Positions 1 to 7,473 of a DNA stretch of 20,758 nt are shown here, piece after piece (position 1 is the first letter of the stretch; each line of letters begins with the position of its first letter). The notes under the pieces are model-generated. The model was not told the origin of the DNA and made no database searches. It saw only the letters and a list, made by a program, of their open reading frames with translations. Made by a program: the position numbers and the translations under genes. The stretch covers positions 1 to 20,758 of the forward strand of contig JBHWOX010000030.1 of the NCBI GenBank assembly GCA_043424615.1, read 5' to 3'. The DNA comes from JAUNQW01 sp043424615. Its GTDB lineage: Bacteria; Bacillota; Bacilli; Lactobacillales; Carnobacteriaceae_A.

Positions 1-1976
1 AAATTATCTTCAAAGAAATTCTCGATAGGTTTTTCCAAATTCTTCAACAGCTGGTAAAAATCTGCAGCCGGTAAATCTTCGTCTAACTGGCTTTCTGCTT
101 CTTGGTAGGCCTCATAAAGTGCCCGTTCAGAATCACTTTCAAAGAGTTCTGGATTAATCTGAGAATCCGCTCGTAGTTCTTCTTCTGCTTTGGAGCGTAA
201 GTTAAGCACTCGGCTCAATGTCTCCACCCATTGGCGGTGGTCTTCATCATCGTATTTGTCATTTAATAATAAGGCATTGTCAATCAGATTCTTCATATTA
301 TCTTGAGAGGAGTCCAATACTCCTTTGATAATATCGTGATCAACCTCTTGAGCTTCTAGATATTGGCGGATTCTATTTTTAATAAAATGCAGGGCCGCTT
401 CTTCTTCCTGTGGCATTTGTCTAGCAATCTCATCATTCGGATAAGGGATGGCCTGACTAATTTGGTCGACCAGGTCTTTCATGTGAAGGTCCCAACCGCG
501 ATCTAAGATGATTCTAAGCACGCCATAGGCTTGACGTCTCAAAGCAAAGGGATCATTGGAACCAGTGGGAACTTGGCCCACCGCGAAAAACATTAAAATG
601 CTATCTAACTTATCAGCGACTGATAGGACCGCCCCCTCAGGAGATTGAGGCAGTTCCCCTTGGCTGGAAGTTGGCATGTAGTGTTCAGCTATGGCTTTGG
701 CAACTGAATCTTTTTCCCCAGCAGCTTTGGCATAATAGCCTCCCATTAAGCCTTGTAATTCAGAAAATTCATTGACCATCAAGCTGGATAAATCAAATTT
801 AGAAAGTTCTGCTGCGCGGTCTAAATCAGCTAATTGGTCTGGAGATAAGCCGATGTCTTCGCCGATGATACGAGCAATGATTCTCACTCGATCAATTTTT
901 TGGCTCATATTTCCTAAACCTTGGTAAAAGCTAACCTCTTTGAGTTTCTCATTGTAGTCGTCCAATGATATTTTTTGGTCTTCTTGGTAGAAGAAGATGG
1001 CGTCGTCTAAACGCGCAGAAATAACTTTTTCATTCCCATGAATCACATTTTCAAGATAGTCATCATTACCATTTCTAACACTGACAAAATAAGGCAGTAA
1101 TTGGCCTTTTTGGTCACGAACAGAGAAATAACGCTGGTGGTCACGCATAGACGTGATCAAAATTTCTTCGGGTAGGCTTAAATAATCTTTTGAAAATGAA
1201 GCACAAAACGCTGTCGGATATTCAACTAAGTCAGTCACTTCATCCAAAAGATTCTGATTTTTATCGACAGTAAAACCGTGTTCTTTTTCAATTTGTTCAA
1301 TTTGTTGGCGGATCATGGCTTGTCGTTTTGAACGATTAGCAATGACGTACTGGTCTTGCAAGGCTTGTTCATAATCTGAAGGCTGTTTTAATTCAATCCT
1401 TTCACCTAAGAAGCGATGGCCGTCCAGTTGGTTGGAGGAGTGAATCGCCATGCATTCAAAATCAATCACTTGCCCGTCTAAAAGTGCGGTAATCCAATGA
1501 AGAGGACGGATGTATTCAAAAGAATGACGGCCCCATCTCATACTTACCGGAAAGGTCATGGAAGTAATCACTTGATCTAATTTTTCGAGAATAGCCAGAG
1601 CAGGTTGACCAGCAGTAAATTTCTTCACATAGGCATAGTCCTCCCCTTTTTCTTCTACAAAGTAAATATCATCGGTTTGCATGCCTTGACCCTTGGCGAA
1701 ACCTTCGCCAGCTTTTGTCCAAGCACCTTCTTCGTCTTGGGCAATATGCCGAGCCGGTCCTCGCACTTCTTCCGTTTGGTCCTCTTGTTTTTCAGCCAAA
1801 TCATAGACTAAGACCGCTAATCGACGTGGGGTTGAAAAACTCTCTATCTCTGAAAAAGAGAGCTGATAACCGTTTAAAAAGTCTTTCATTTTTTCCTTCA
1901 GCTGTTCCTCGCTAGCTGGGATAAAACGAGCGGGCTGTTCTTCCAAACCAATTTCTAGTAGTAATTGATGACCCAT
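1..1976 (-). CDS. glyS: Glycyl-tRNA synthetase beta subunit (C-terminus cut by window edge)
   Basis: The beta subunit of the bacterial (alpha2-beta2) glycyl-tRNA synthetase, which binds tRNA-Gly and is needed with GlyQ for charging. The reading frame is open from the ATG at 1976 to the left edge, giving about 658 residues. It begins MGHQLLLEIGLEEQPARFIP, a typical GlyS start, and includes the N-terminal STPRRLAVLV segment. The family is usually close to 690 residues, so a few dozen C-terminal residues of the anticodon-binding region lie outside the window. The start overlaps the glyQ stop by one base (TAATG), and an AGGAGG ribosome binding site lies inside the end of glyQ, so the two subunits should be translationally coupled. 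Identity is very secure; only the end is missing. The truncation comes from the window edge, not from a mutation. Confidence 0.96.
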   Translation of the reverse strand, partial: MGHQLLLEIGLEEQPARFIPASEEQLKEKMKDFLNGYQLSFSEIESFSTPRRLAVLVYDLAEKQEDQTEEVRGPARHIAQDEEGAWTKAGEGFAKGQGMQTDDIYFVEEKGEDYAYVKKFTAGQPALAILEKLDQVITSMTFPVSMRWGRHSFEYIRPLHWITALLDGQVIDFECMAIHSSNQLDGHRFLGERIELKQPSDYEQALQDQYVIANRSKRQAMIRQQIEQIEKEHGFTVDKNQNLLDEVTDLVEYPTAFCASFSKDYLSLPEEILITSMRDHQRYFSVRDQKGQLLPYFVSVRNGNDDYLENVIHGNEKVISARLDDAIFFYQEDQKISLDDYNEKLKEVSFYQGLGNMSQKIDRVRIIARIIGEDIGLSPDQLADLDRAAELSKFDLSSLMVNEFSELQGLMGGYYAKAAGEKDSVAKAIAEHYMPTSSQGELPQSPEGAVLSVADKLDSILMFFAVGQVPTGSNDPFALRRQAYGVLRIILDRGWDLHMKDLVDQISQAIPYPNDEIARQMPQEEEAALHFIKNRIRQYLEAQEVDHDIIKGVLDSSQDNMKNLIDNALLLNDKYDDEDHRQWVETLSRVLNLRSKAEEELRADSQINPELFESDSERALYEAYQEAESQLDEDLPAADFYQLLKNLEKPIENFFEDN

Positions 1977-2884
1977 TATTTTTCCTCCTCTGCTTCTTCA
2001 TCTTGATTCCATAATGGGAATCCTAATTTTTCACGTTCTTCTAAAAATGCCTTGGCAACTTTTTGAGCCATGTGGCGAATCCCTGCTAAATAGCCGGCAC
2101 GATCAGTCACAGAAATCGCTCCCCGGGCATCTAATAAGTTGAAAGTATGGCTGCATTTTAGAATATAATCATAGCCAGGGTGAACCAAGCCTAAGTCAAT
2201 ACATCTAAGAGCTTCTTGTTCAAACTTTTTAAATGCATCAAATAAGATCGTCGTATCAGATTCGTCAAAGGTATAGACAGAATGTTCATATTCAGGTTGA
2301 CCGAATATTTCGCCATACTTCACTCCATCCGTCCATTCCAAGTCAAAAACATTATTCACTTCTTGGATATAAGAAGCTAAGCGTTCAATCCCATAAGTTA
2401 ATTCAGCTGTCACAGCGTCAACGGCTAAACTTCCAACCTGTTGGAAATAAGTGAATTGGGTAACTTCCATCCCATCAAGCCAGACTTCCCAACCTAAACC
2501 GGCACAGCCCAGAGATGGGTTTTCCCAGTTATCTTCCACAAAGCGAATATCATGTTGGAGGGGGTCAATACCGACTTCTTTTAAGCTATTTAAATAAAGC
2601 TCTTGGATATTTTCTGGTGACGGCTTCATCACCACTTGTAATTGGTAGTGTTGGTAAAGACGATTGGGGTTTTTACCATAGCGACCATCATCCGGCCGAC
2701 GAGACGGTTCAACGTAAACGGCATGCCAGGGTTCGGGACCAATCGACCGTAAGAAAGTATAAGGGCTCATGGTTCCTGCCCCTTTTTCTGTGTCATAGGC
2801 TTGTAAAACTAAACAGCCCTGTTCAGCCCAATAGGCTTCTAAATTAAAAATCATTTGCTGCAAATTCATTGCTTTTTTAGACAT
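1976..2884 (-). CDS. glyQ: Glycyl-tRNA synthetase alpha subunit
   Basis: Catalytic alpha subunit of the cytoplasmic two-subunit GlyRS; it activates glycine with ATP and, with GlyS, charges tRNA-Gly. The 302-residue product has the class II core: YVEPSRRPDDGRYGKNPNRL at about residues 57-76 leading into YQHYQLQVV, then GWEVWLDGMEVTQFTYFQQV (131-150) and the motif-3-like ELTYGIERLA (161-170). Length is normal for GlyQ; the acidic tail (EEAEEEK) is an ordinary extension. The ATG at 2884 is preceded by AGGAGG with five bases between. It is the first gene after a glycine T-box leader with its own promoter, so glycine starvation should induce glyQS separately from the upstream phoH-recO operon. Very secure. 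Confidence 0.97.
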   Translation of the reverse strand: MSKKAMNLQQMIFNLEAYWAEQGCLVLQAYDTEKGAGTMSPYTFLRSIGPEPWHAVYVEPSRRPDDGRYGKNPNRLYQHYQLQVVMKPSPENIQELYLNSLKEVGIDPLQHDIRFVEDNWENPSLGCAGLGWEVWLDGMEVTQFTYFQQVGSLAVDAVTAELTYGIERLASYIQEVNNVFDLEWTDGVKYGEIFGQPEYEHSVYTFDESDTTILFDAFKKFEQEALRCIDLGLVHPGYDYILKCSHTFNLLDARGAISVTDRAGYLAGIRHMAQKVAKAFLEEREKLGFPLWNQDEEAEEEK

Positions 2885-2900
2885 AATATCCTCCTATAAT

Positions 2901-2934
2901 AAAAAAAGCCCTATACCTACAAAGGTATAGGGGC
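2901..2934 (-). terminator. Intrinsic terminator of the glyQS T-box leader
   Basis: On the minus strand, CCCTATACC (2932-2924) and GGTATAGGG (2917-2909) form a perfect 9-bp stem with a 6-base loop, followed by seven U (2907-2901). It sits just before the glyQ ribosome binding site, the expected place for the T-box terminator. The 5' arm (CCCTA) can instead pair with the UAGGG at the start of the T-box sequence, giving the antiterminator. Confidence 0.92.
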
Positions 2935-3082
2935 GTTAGACCGCGGTTCCACCCTACTTTTTTCTTTTATTACATCTTTTACAGGCTCAAAAGCGCCATG
3001 AGTCAGCCATCATATCCGTTTCCACCCACCGGACTCTCTTTCATTGATTCAAGCTGGTCATCTCTTTATCAACGCCATAATC
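2901..3082 (-). promoter_or_regulatory. Glycine T-box leader of glyQS
   Basis: The leader RNA carries the T-box sequence AGGGTGGAACCGCG at 2955-2942, matching the consensus exactly. Its UGGA bulge is complementary to the UCCA end expected for tRNA-Gly (U73). Upstream, stem I contains AGAGAGTCCG...GTGG...AAACGGAT, the usual distal AG-rich region. The specifier is most likely GGC at 2997-2995: it is followed by one purine and then CTTT, which pairs with AAAG on the 5' side, the same register as the second T-box in this window. GGC is read by tRNA-Gly(GCC). Uncharged tRNA-Gly should stabilise the antiterminator and allow glyQS transcription. The stem assignment is by hand, without a covariance model. 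Confidence 0.93.
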
Positions 3083-3088
3083 AGCTTA

Positions 3089-3117
3089 AAATTATCAGTT
3101 TCCTTAATAAATGTCAA
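3089..3117 (-). promoter_or_regulatory. Sigma-A-type promoter for the glyQS leader
   Basis: A perfect -35 TTGACA lies at 3117-3112, only two bases past the recO stop codon. Two -10 choices are possible: TAATTT at 3094-3089 with 17-bp spacing, or GATAAT at 3096-3091 with 15-bp spacing. No terminator separates recO from this promoter, so upstream transcripts can also enter the T-box leader. Confidence 0.7.
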
Positions 3118-3119
3118 TG

Positions 3120-3923
3120 CTAATCTTCTTGATTGCTTTCCTGCTTTCTCCTTTTAGACCAATCCACATCAACTTTTTCAAAATCTTCAAGACGATCAAT
3201 GAAAGATTTGCTTTTTAAGTGTATCCCTACATTCTCATCATAAATCTTATCAATGACCTCTCGAATCTCTTGACGGCTGTCATGCCCTAAATCAATGGCT
3301 GATACTTGGCAAATGTCTATATTTGAAAACATCCGAATAAAATAAATAGCTTTAGGGCTCGCATGGTAGCGGTATTCATCCAAATACCAGTGTTTGGGGC
3401 AAAGGATACCATGAAATTTCGATGAATAATCGAACTGACCAGCCTTTTGACCACAGACAACACATGACCGCCAGTTTTGTTGAACACCGAAAACTTCCAG
3501 CATTTGAATTTCGACTATATGGCTGATGATTTCTGCATCCATGCCTTGGTCGATCACTTTGATTGCTTTACTCAGCAAAAAGAATACAGCAGGATGACTG
3601 TGACGATCTTCTAAAGCGGCATCGGCCAGATTGCAGATGTAAGTGGCATAAGCCTGTTTGTAGATATCACCATAAATATTGGTCATATTTTGAACTTGCT
3701 TGGTCGACCTTAAAAAACTCAGACCGCTGGGTTGAATATCCGCTATAAATTTTCCTAAGCTAAAGGCTTCTAAATCCGCTAAGGAAAATGCCGGGTTGGT
3801 CTTAGGCCGTCGCACAAAAAACATTAATTTACCAAAACGATCTGTAAAAATTTTTACCAGTAAATCTTTTTCTCTATGCTTACGGTGGAACAACACCATG
3901 CCTTGAAATTCTTCAACGGCCAT
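3120..3923 (-). CDS. recO: DNA repair protein RecO
   Basis: Recombination mediator that works with RecR (and RecF) to load RecA onto SSB-coated single-stranded DNA. The product is 267 residues. It opens with an OB-fold-like region (EEFQGMVLFHRKHREKDLLV), followed by an alpha-helical region and a CxxC...CxxH zinc-finger-like set (C154, C157, C175, H178) as in many Gram-positive RecO proteins. I chose the ATG at 3923, which has AAAGGGTGG five bases upstream; the longer GTG start at 3932 would leave AAAGG directly against the start codon. It lies 18 bp after era, in the usual era-recO order of Bacilli. The charged C-terminal tail (DWSKRRKQESNQED) is unremarkable. RecO sequences diverge strongly, but the neighbours make the call firm. 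Confidence 0.93.
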   Translation of the reverse strand: MAVEEFQGMVLFHRKHREKDLLVKIFTDRFGKLMFFVRRPKTNPAFSLADLEAFSLGKFIADIQPSGLSFLRSTKQVQNMTNIYGDIYKQAYATYICNLADAALEDRHSHPAVFFLLSKAIKVIDQGMDAEIISHIVEIQMLEVFGVQQNWRSCVVCGQKAGQFDYSSKFHGILCPKHWYLDEYRYHASPKAIYFIRMFSNIDICQVSAIDLGHDSRQEIREVIDKIYDENVGIHLKSKSFIDRLEDFEKVDVDWSKRRKQESNQED

Positions 3924-3941
3924 CTTTTCCACCCTTTCATT

Positions 3942-4847
3942 TTATGAATAATCGTCTTGATTGTAGCCAAAATTGGTCAAGTATTGGTCACGATCTCGCC
4001 AGTCTTCTTTAACCCTTACCCAGAGGTCTAAATAAATCTTTTCAGCTAACAAGGCTTCTAAATCACGGCGCGCTCTTTTCCCAATCTCTTTCAGCATTTT
4101 GCCTCCCTTGCCGATAATGATTCCCTTTTGTGACGAACGCTCAATCACAATTTGCGCTTGTATTTCTAACTTATCATCCTCATTGCGAAAAATATCTTCA
4201 ATGACCACCGCTGTCGAATGTGGAATTTCTTCTCGTGTGAGTTCCAGTACTTTTTCTCGGATGATCTCTTTGATGATAAAACTTTCAGGATGGTCAGTAA
4301 TTTGTTCATCGGGATAATATTGGGGCCCTGGCTCTAAATAATGACCAATGGTTTTGAGCAGTTGGTCCACATTATTGCCGTTTTTAGCAGAAAGCGGTAC
4401 AACTTCTGCAAAATCAAAATCAACCCGATAACTATCCACAATGGCAGGTAAATCATCAGGATGAACCTGGTCAATTTTATTGACCACTAAAAAGATGGGT
4501 TGGTGGACGGTTCTGAGCTTATCCATAATAAATGAATCGCCCGGCCCTCTTTTTTCACTGGCATTTACAAGGAAAAGAACCACATCCACCTCATTCAGAG
4601 TCGTTAAAGCTTGGGTGTTCATAAAAGATCCCAATCGGTGCTTCGGCTTATGTATACCCGGTGTGTCCAGAAAAACCATTTGTTGGTCTTCAGTGGTATA
4701 TATCCCTGACACCCGATTGCGGGTGGTTTGTGCTTTATCTGAAATGATTGAAATTTTCTCTCCAATAATATAATTCAGCAGTGTAGATTTTCCTACATTT
4801 GGACGGCCGATCAATGATATAAAACCTGATTTAAATGCTTCAGTCAT
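3942..4847 (-). CDS. era: GTPase Era, 16S rRNA/30S assembly
   Basis: Essential-type GTPase that binds the 3' end of 16S rRNA and assists 30S maturation at the membrane-cytoplasm interface. The 301-residue product has GRPNVGKS (G1, residues 14-21), TTRNRVSG (G2), DTPG (G3) and NKID (G4). A C-terminal KH domain follows, with the GxxG loop in IIIGKGGKMLKEIG. Length is normal for Era. Its ATG overlaps the cdd stop by one base (TAATG), with AAGGA nine bases upstream, so it is coupled to cdd. The neighbour ybeY also acts on 16S rRNA 3'-end maturation, which fits the functional grouping. Confidence 0.97.
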   Translation of the reverse strand: MTEAFKSGFISLIGRPNVGKSTLLNYIIGEKISIISDKAQTTRNRVSGIYTTEDQQMVFLDTPGIHKPKHRLGSFMNTQALTTLNEVDVVLFLVNASEKRGPGDSFIMDKLRTVHQPIFLVVNKIDQVHPDDLPAIVDSYRVDFDFAEVVPLSAKNGNNVDQLLKTIGHYLEPGPQYYPDEQITDHPESFIIKEIIREKVLELTREEIPHSTAVVIEDIFRNEDDKLEIQAQIVIERSSQKGIIIGKGGKMLKEIGKRARRDLEALLAEKIYLDLWVRVKEDWRDRDQYLTNFGYNQDDYS

Positions 4848-5245
4848 TACATATCATCCTTACTAAAAGCACCCGGCAATAATTGCCCCATGCTGGTTTC
4901 GATTTCTATTTCTCCAGCTTGATGGGTTAAGATAACAAGCATATCAGCCGGACAAAATTCAGACAGCATTTGCCGGCAAATCCCACAGGGGGAGGTCGCA
5001 TGCGGTGAACTTGAGGTGACCACTAAGGCTTGGAAGTCTTGCTCGCCCTCAGAAACGGCTTTAACTAGAGCTGTCCGTTCAGCACAAATTCCAGCTGGAT
5101 AAGACGAGTTTTCCACATTGACTCCCGTATATATTTTCCCTGATTGGCCTAAAAGAGCGGCGCCAACTTTAAAATTTGAATAGGGGCAATAGGCCTTTTC
5201 TAAGCTATCATTGGCCAATGCTATTAATTCTTCTTTTTTTTCCAT
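4847..5245 (-). CDS. cdd: Cytidine deaminase
   Basis: Zinc-dependent deaminase converting cytidine or deoxycytidine to uridine or deoxyuridine in pyrimidine salvage. The 132-residue product is of the small homotetrameric type. It shows CAE (C54 as zinc ligand, E56 as proton shuttle) and PCGICRQ (C87 and C90 as zinc ligands). The N-terminal AYCPYSNFKVGAALL and GVNVENSSYPAGICAERTA are diagnostic substrate-binding segments. It sits between dgkA and era, the same position as in Bacillus subtilis. The ATG has AGAAGGA seven to eight bases upstream; the stop overlaps the era start. Confidence 0.97.
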   Translation of the reverse strand: MEKKEELIALANDSLEKAYCPYSNFKVGAALLGQSGKIYTGVNVENSSYPAGICAERTALVKAVSEGEQDFQALVVTSSSPHATSPCGICRQMLSEFCPADMLVILTHQAGEIEIETSMGQLLPGAFSKDDM

Positions 5246-5266
5246 AACATTCCTTCTCTATCTCTA

Positions 5267-5650
5267 TTATAAAATTTTAGGTAAAAAAACAACTGCAGCG
5301 ACGGCAAGTGAAAAAATAGCTGCCAGTAAAGCGATAGCAGCTCCAAGGTCTTTGGCTATTTTGGCTAAAGGGTGGTAGCTCTCTCCCACCATTAAGTCAA
5401 CCAAAATCTCGATTGCCGTATTCATTAACTCCGTGATGAACATCAGACTCACGGCTAAAACAACCCATAAAAACTCTAGCCAGCTGATTGCAAGCACAGC
5501 AGACAGCACAAAAACAGCCAGAGCTGCTAGGGCATGAAATTTCATATTTCGTTCATGAACTAAAGCATAGATGAAACCATCTTTGGCGTGCTTTAAGGCT
5601 TGAATGAAATTTTCATTTTGATAAGGGGATCGTCTTCGCTTATCGTTCAA
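5267..5650 (-). CDS. dgkA: Undecaprenol kinase / diacylglycerol kinase family
   Basis: Small integral membrane kinase; Gram-positive members mainly phosphorylate undecaprenol to feed the lipid carrier pool for cell-wall synthesis. The 127-residue product has about three hydrophobic segments (HALAALAVFVLSAVLAI, LEFLWVVLAVSLMFI, LGAAIALLAAIFSLAVAAVV). The family signature is ELMNTAIEILVD followed by HPLAKIAKDLGAA. I chose the TTG start at 5650 because GGAGG lies nine bases upstream. The open frame extends to 5701, but that would put a cysteine- and arginine-rich tail inside ybeY with no ribosome binding site. With this start it overlaps the ybeY stop by 11 bases. Function as undecaprenol rather than diacylglycerol kinase is inferred from the family in Firmicutes. 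Confidence 0.92.
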   Translation of the reverse strand: MNDKRRRSPYQNENFIQALKHAKDGFIYALVHERNMKFHALAALAVFVLSAVLAISWLEFLWVVLAVSLMFITELMNTAIEILVDLMVGESYHPLAKIAKDLGAAIALLAAIFSLAVAAVVFLPKIL

Positions 5651-6110
5651 GACCAAAAGCCTCCAGTATCTGATCCTGCAAGCTAAACATTTCTTCTTCA
5701 TCTTCAGGGGTCATATGGTCATAACCATTTAAGTGGAGGAAACCATGGACAGCTAAAAAACCAAGTTCACGTTTTAAACTGTGACCATAATCTTCAGCTT
5801 GGGCTTGAGCCTGTTCGTATGAAATAAAAATGTCGCCTAATTGTCGAGGAATATCGAAAGCTTCAAAATCTAAAGAGAAATCACCCGGTGTTTCATCTTC
5901 GATAGCAAAGGAAATCACATCTGTGGGAGCATCTTTATCGCGATATTGGCGATTAATCTCTTGTATACGGTCGTTATCTACGATACTGACCGACATTTCT
6001 GTCGAATCTTTTAAGTCTAGAGTTTCGGCAGCTAATTCTAACACACTATAGATGAGATTTTTTTGACGGTCATCTAAATAATCTTGATCATCATATAATT
6101 CAACTTGCAT
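5640..6110 (-). CDS. ybeY: Endoribonuclease YbeY, rRNA maturation factor
   Basis: Single-strand-specific metallo-endoribonuclease involved in 16S rRNA 3'-end maturation and 70S quality control. The 156-residue product has the metal-binding signature HGFLHLNGYDH near residues 120-130, with three histidines in the H-x3-H-x5-H pattern, preceded by the conserved segment DAPTDVISFAIED. The ATG at 6110 has AGGAGT upstream inside the end of phoH; the gap to the phoH stop is only three bases. Its 3' end carries the ribosome binding site for dgkA. Length and neighbours (phoH upstream, dgkA downstream) are standard for Lactobacillales. Confidence 0.97.
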   Translation of the reverse strand: MQVELYDDQDYLDDRQKNLIYSVLELAAETLDLKDSTEMSVSIVDNDRIQEINRQYRDKDAPTDVISFAIEDETPGDFSLDFEAFDIPRQLGDIFISYEQAQAQAEDYGHSLKRELGFLAVHGFLHLNGYDHMTPEDEEEMFSLQDQILEAFGLER

Positions 6111-6113
6111 GGC

Positions 6114-7076
6114 CTACTCCTCTTCATAAGCTTGAATAATTTTAGAAACTAGGGGATGACGAACGACATCAGCAGCATGGAATCTCACTACTTTAATTCC
6201 ATCCACTTTTTCAAGGGTGTCACGGGCATTGATGAGGCCGGAACTGGTGCCTCTTGGTAAATCGATTTGTGTCGTGTCTCCGTTAACTATCATTTTAGAC
6301 CCAAAGCCTAAACGAGTTAAAAACATTTTCATCTGTGGAACGGTCGTATTTTGTGCCTCGTCCAAAATCACAAAGGCATCATCCAAAGTACGCCCACGCA
6401 TATAGGCTAAGGGAGCTACTTCAATGGTTTCTCTTTCCATCAAACGCAAGGTTTGTTCGACTCCAAAAATACTGTAGAGAGCATCATAAAGCGGGCGCAG
6501 GTAAGGGTCGACTTTTTCTTTTAAATCGCCAGGAAGAAACCCTAGACTCTCTCCAGCTTCTACAGCTGGTCGGGTTAAAACAATCCGTTTCACCTCACCT
6601 TTACGCATTGCAGAGACTGCCATAGCTACCGCCAAGAAAGTTTTTCCCGTCCCAGCAGGCCCAATGCCAAAAACAATGTCATTGTCCCGGCAAGCCTGGA
6701 CATAGCGATATTGCCCCAAGTTTTTGGTTCGAATGGGTTTTTTATTATAATCTTCAACAATCTGAACCTGGTAAACGTCTTGGAAGCGTGACAAGGTATT
6801 GGCCTTAGCCATACGGATAGCCGAAATGATGTCCGCCTCAGATATAGCAATATTGGATTGGACAAGGGCTTCAAGATTTGAAAAAATTTCAACCGTATCT
6901 TGAACATCTTCAGCCTCTCCTACAATATCCAACTGAGTCCCTCGGCTGCCTAAATGAACGTTAAGTTCTTCTTCTAAAAGTTTTAAGTATTGATTTTGAA
7001 CACCGAATAAAGTCAAAGCTAAATCTGGATCATTAAAATCAATGCTGCGTCTACTTTCTAGACTATTCTCTGTCAA
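6114..7076 (-). CDS. phoH: PhoH-like ATPase
   Basis: Cytoplasmic P-loop ATPase of the PhoH/PhoL family, usually next to ybeY and thought to act in RNA metabolism; the exact role is unknown. The 320-residue product has an N-terminal KH-like region and then Walker A GPAGTGKT (139-146). Walker B follows in DDAFVILDEAQNT, with RGTSSGLINA near the C-terminus as in the family. The start codon is TTG at 7076, with AAAGGAGAG nine bases upstream. No in-frame ATG occurs before residue 89, so the TTG is forced by the need for a complete protein. It heads the operon phoH-ybeY-dgkA-cdd-era-recO. A possible -10 (TAAAAT, 7117-7112) lies upstream, but its -35 is poor, so I do not call that promoter. Confidence 0.95.
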   Translation of the reverse strand: MTENSLESRRSIDFNDPDLALTLFGVQNQYLKLLEEELNVHLGSRGTQLDIVGEAEDVQDTVEIFSNLEALVQSNIAISEADIISAIRMAKANTLSRFQDVYQVQIVEDYNKKPIRTKNLGQYRYVQACRDNDIVFGIGPAGTGKTFLAVAMAVSAMRKGEVKRIVLTRPAVEAGESLGFLPGDLKEKVDPYLRPLYDALYSIFGVEQTLRLMERETIEVAPLAYMRGRTLDDAFVILDEAQNTTVPQMKMFLTRLGFGSKMIVNGDTTQIDLPRGTSSGLINARDTLEKVDGIKVVRFHAADVVRHPLVSKIIQAYEEE

Positions 7077-7160
7077 ATTAGATTACTCTCCTTTATATCG
7101 AATTCAAGCAAATTTTAACACAAACTATACTTAAAATCCTCACACCGCTTCATCTTTAAA

Positions 7161-7192
7161 TAAAAAAGAAGCTGTGGCTTAAGCCACAACCT
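7161..7192 (-). terminator. Terminator downstream of rpsU
   Basis: On the minus strand, AGGTTGTGGC (7192-7183) and GCCACAGCTT (7178-7169) pair around a TTAA loop, with two G-U pairs, and a U-rich tract follows (7168-7161). It lies 14 bases after the rpsU stop. The core TGTGGCTTAAGCCACA is a perfect 16-base palindrome. It should end most rpsU transcripts before phoH. Confidence 0.88.
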
Positions 7193-7205
7193 CTATAAAA
7201 TTGAA

Positions 7206-7379
7206 TTAGTATTTGCGTTTACGCGCAGCCTCAGATTTCTTTTTTCGCTTAACGCTAGGTTTCTCATAATACTCACGTTTACGAGCTTCTTTTAATGTAC
7301 CTTGTTTTGCTACATTACGTTTGAAACGACGAAGAGCATCTTCAAGAGATTCATTTTTTCCTACCTCTGTTTTAGTCAT
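7206..7379 (-). CDS. rpsU: 30S ribosomal protein S21
   Basis: Small basic protein of the 30S subunit, near the platform and involved in mRNA binding at initiation. The 57-residue product MTKTEVGKNESLEDALRRFK..., ending KKKSEAARKRKY, is a full-length S21 of the Firmicute type. The open frame continues upstream to 7472, but the true start is the ATG at 7379, which has GGAGGAGG at normal spacing and begins the conserved sequence. A strong promoter lies upstream at 7438-7466 and a hairpin terminator downstream. In many Bacilli rpsU is followed by yqeY; here the next gene is phoH. Confidence 0.97.
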   Translation of the reverse strand: MTKTEVGKNESLEDALRRFKRNVAKQGTLKEARKREYYEKPSVKRKKKSEAARKRKY

Positions 7380-7437
7380 TTCAGTCCCTCCTCCCGTTTC
7401 CTTAACTAATGTCAAAAAATTCTGAACATCGTTAGCT

Positions 7438-7466
7438 ATTTTATCACTAACCATTTTTTCAGTCAA
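7438..7466 (-). promoter_or_regulatory. Sigma-A-type promoter of rpsU
   Basis: TTGACT at 7466-7461 and TAAAAT at 7443-7438 are separated by 17 bp, each matching five of six consensus bases. The promoter starts eight bases after the zur stop and gives a leader of about 50 bases. An imperfect inverted repeat (7403-7412 with 7426-7438) overlaps the predicted start site. Confidence 0.8.
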
Positions 7467-7473
7467 TCTCAAA

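Noticed and set aside
1605..1915. Plus-strand open frames inside glyS
   Set aside because: They lie opposite a well-conserved coding frame, have no ribosome binding site and show no family features; they are shadows.
3095..3111. Hairpin terminator between recO and the glyQS leader
   Set aside because: I looked for a stem followed by a T run on the minus strand; only promoter elements are present.
5651..5701. N-terminal extension of dgkA (MKKKCLACRIRYWRLL...)
   Set aside because: It lies wholly within the end of ybeY and has no binding site; GGAGG fits the TTG at 5650.
6626..6907. A 93-residue minus-strand frame inside phoH
   Set aside because: It is an out-of-frame shadow of phoH; the phoH frame carries the Walker motifs through the same bases.
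7380..7472. N-terminal extension of S21 starting at 7472
   Set aside because: It would translate the promoter region; the conserved S21 start and the GGAGGAGG site both support the ATG at 7379.
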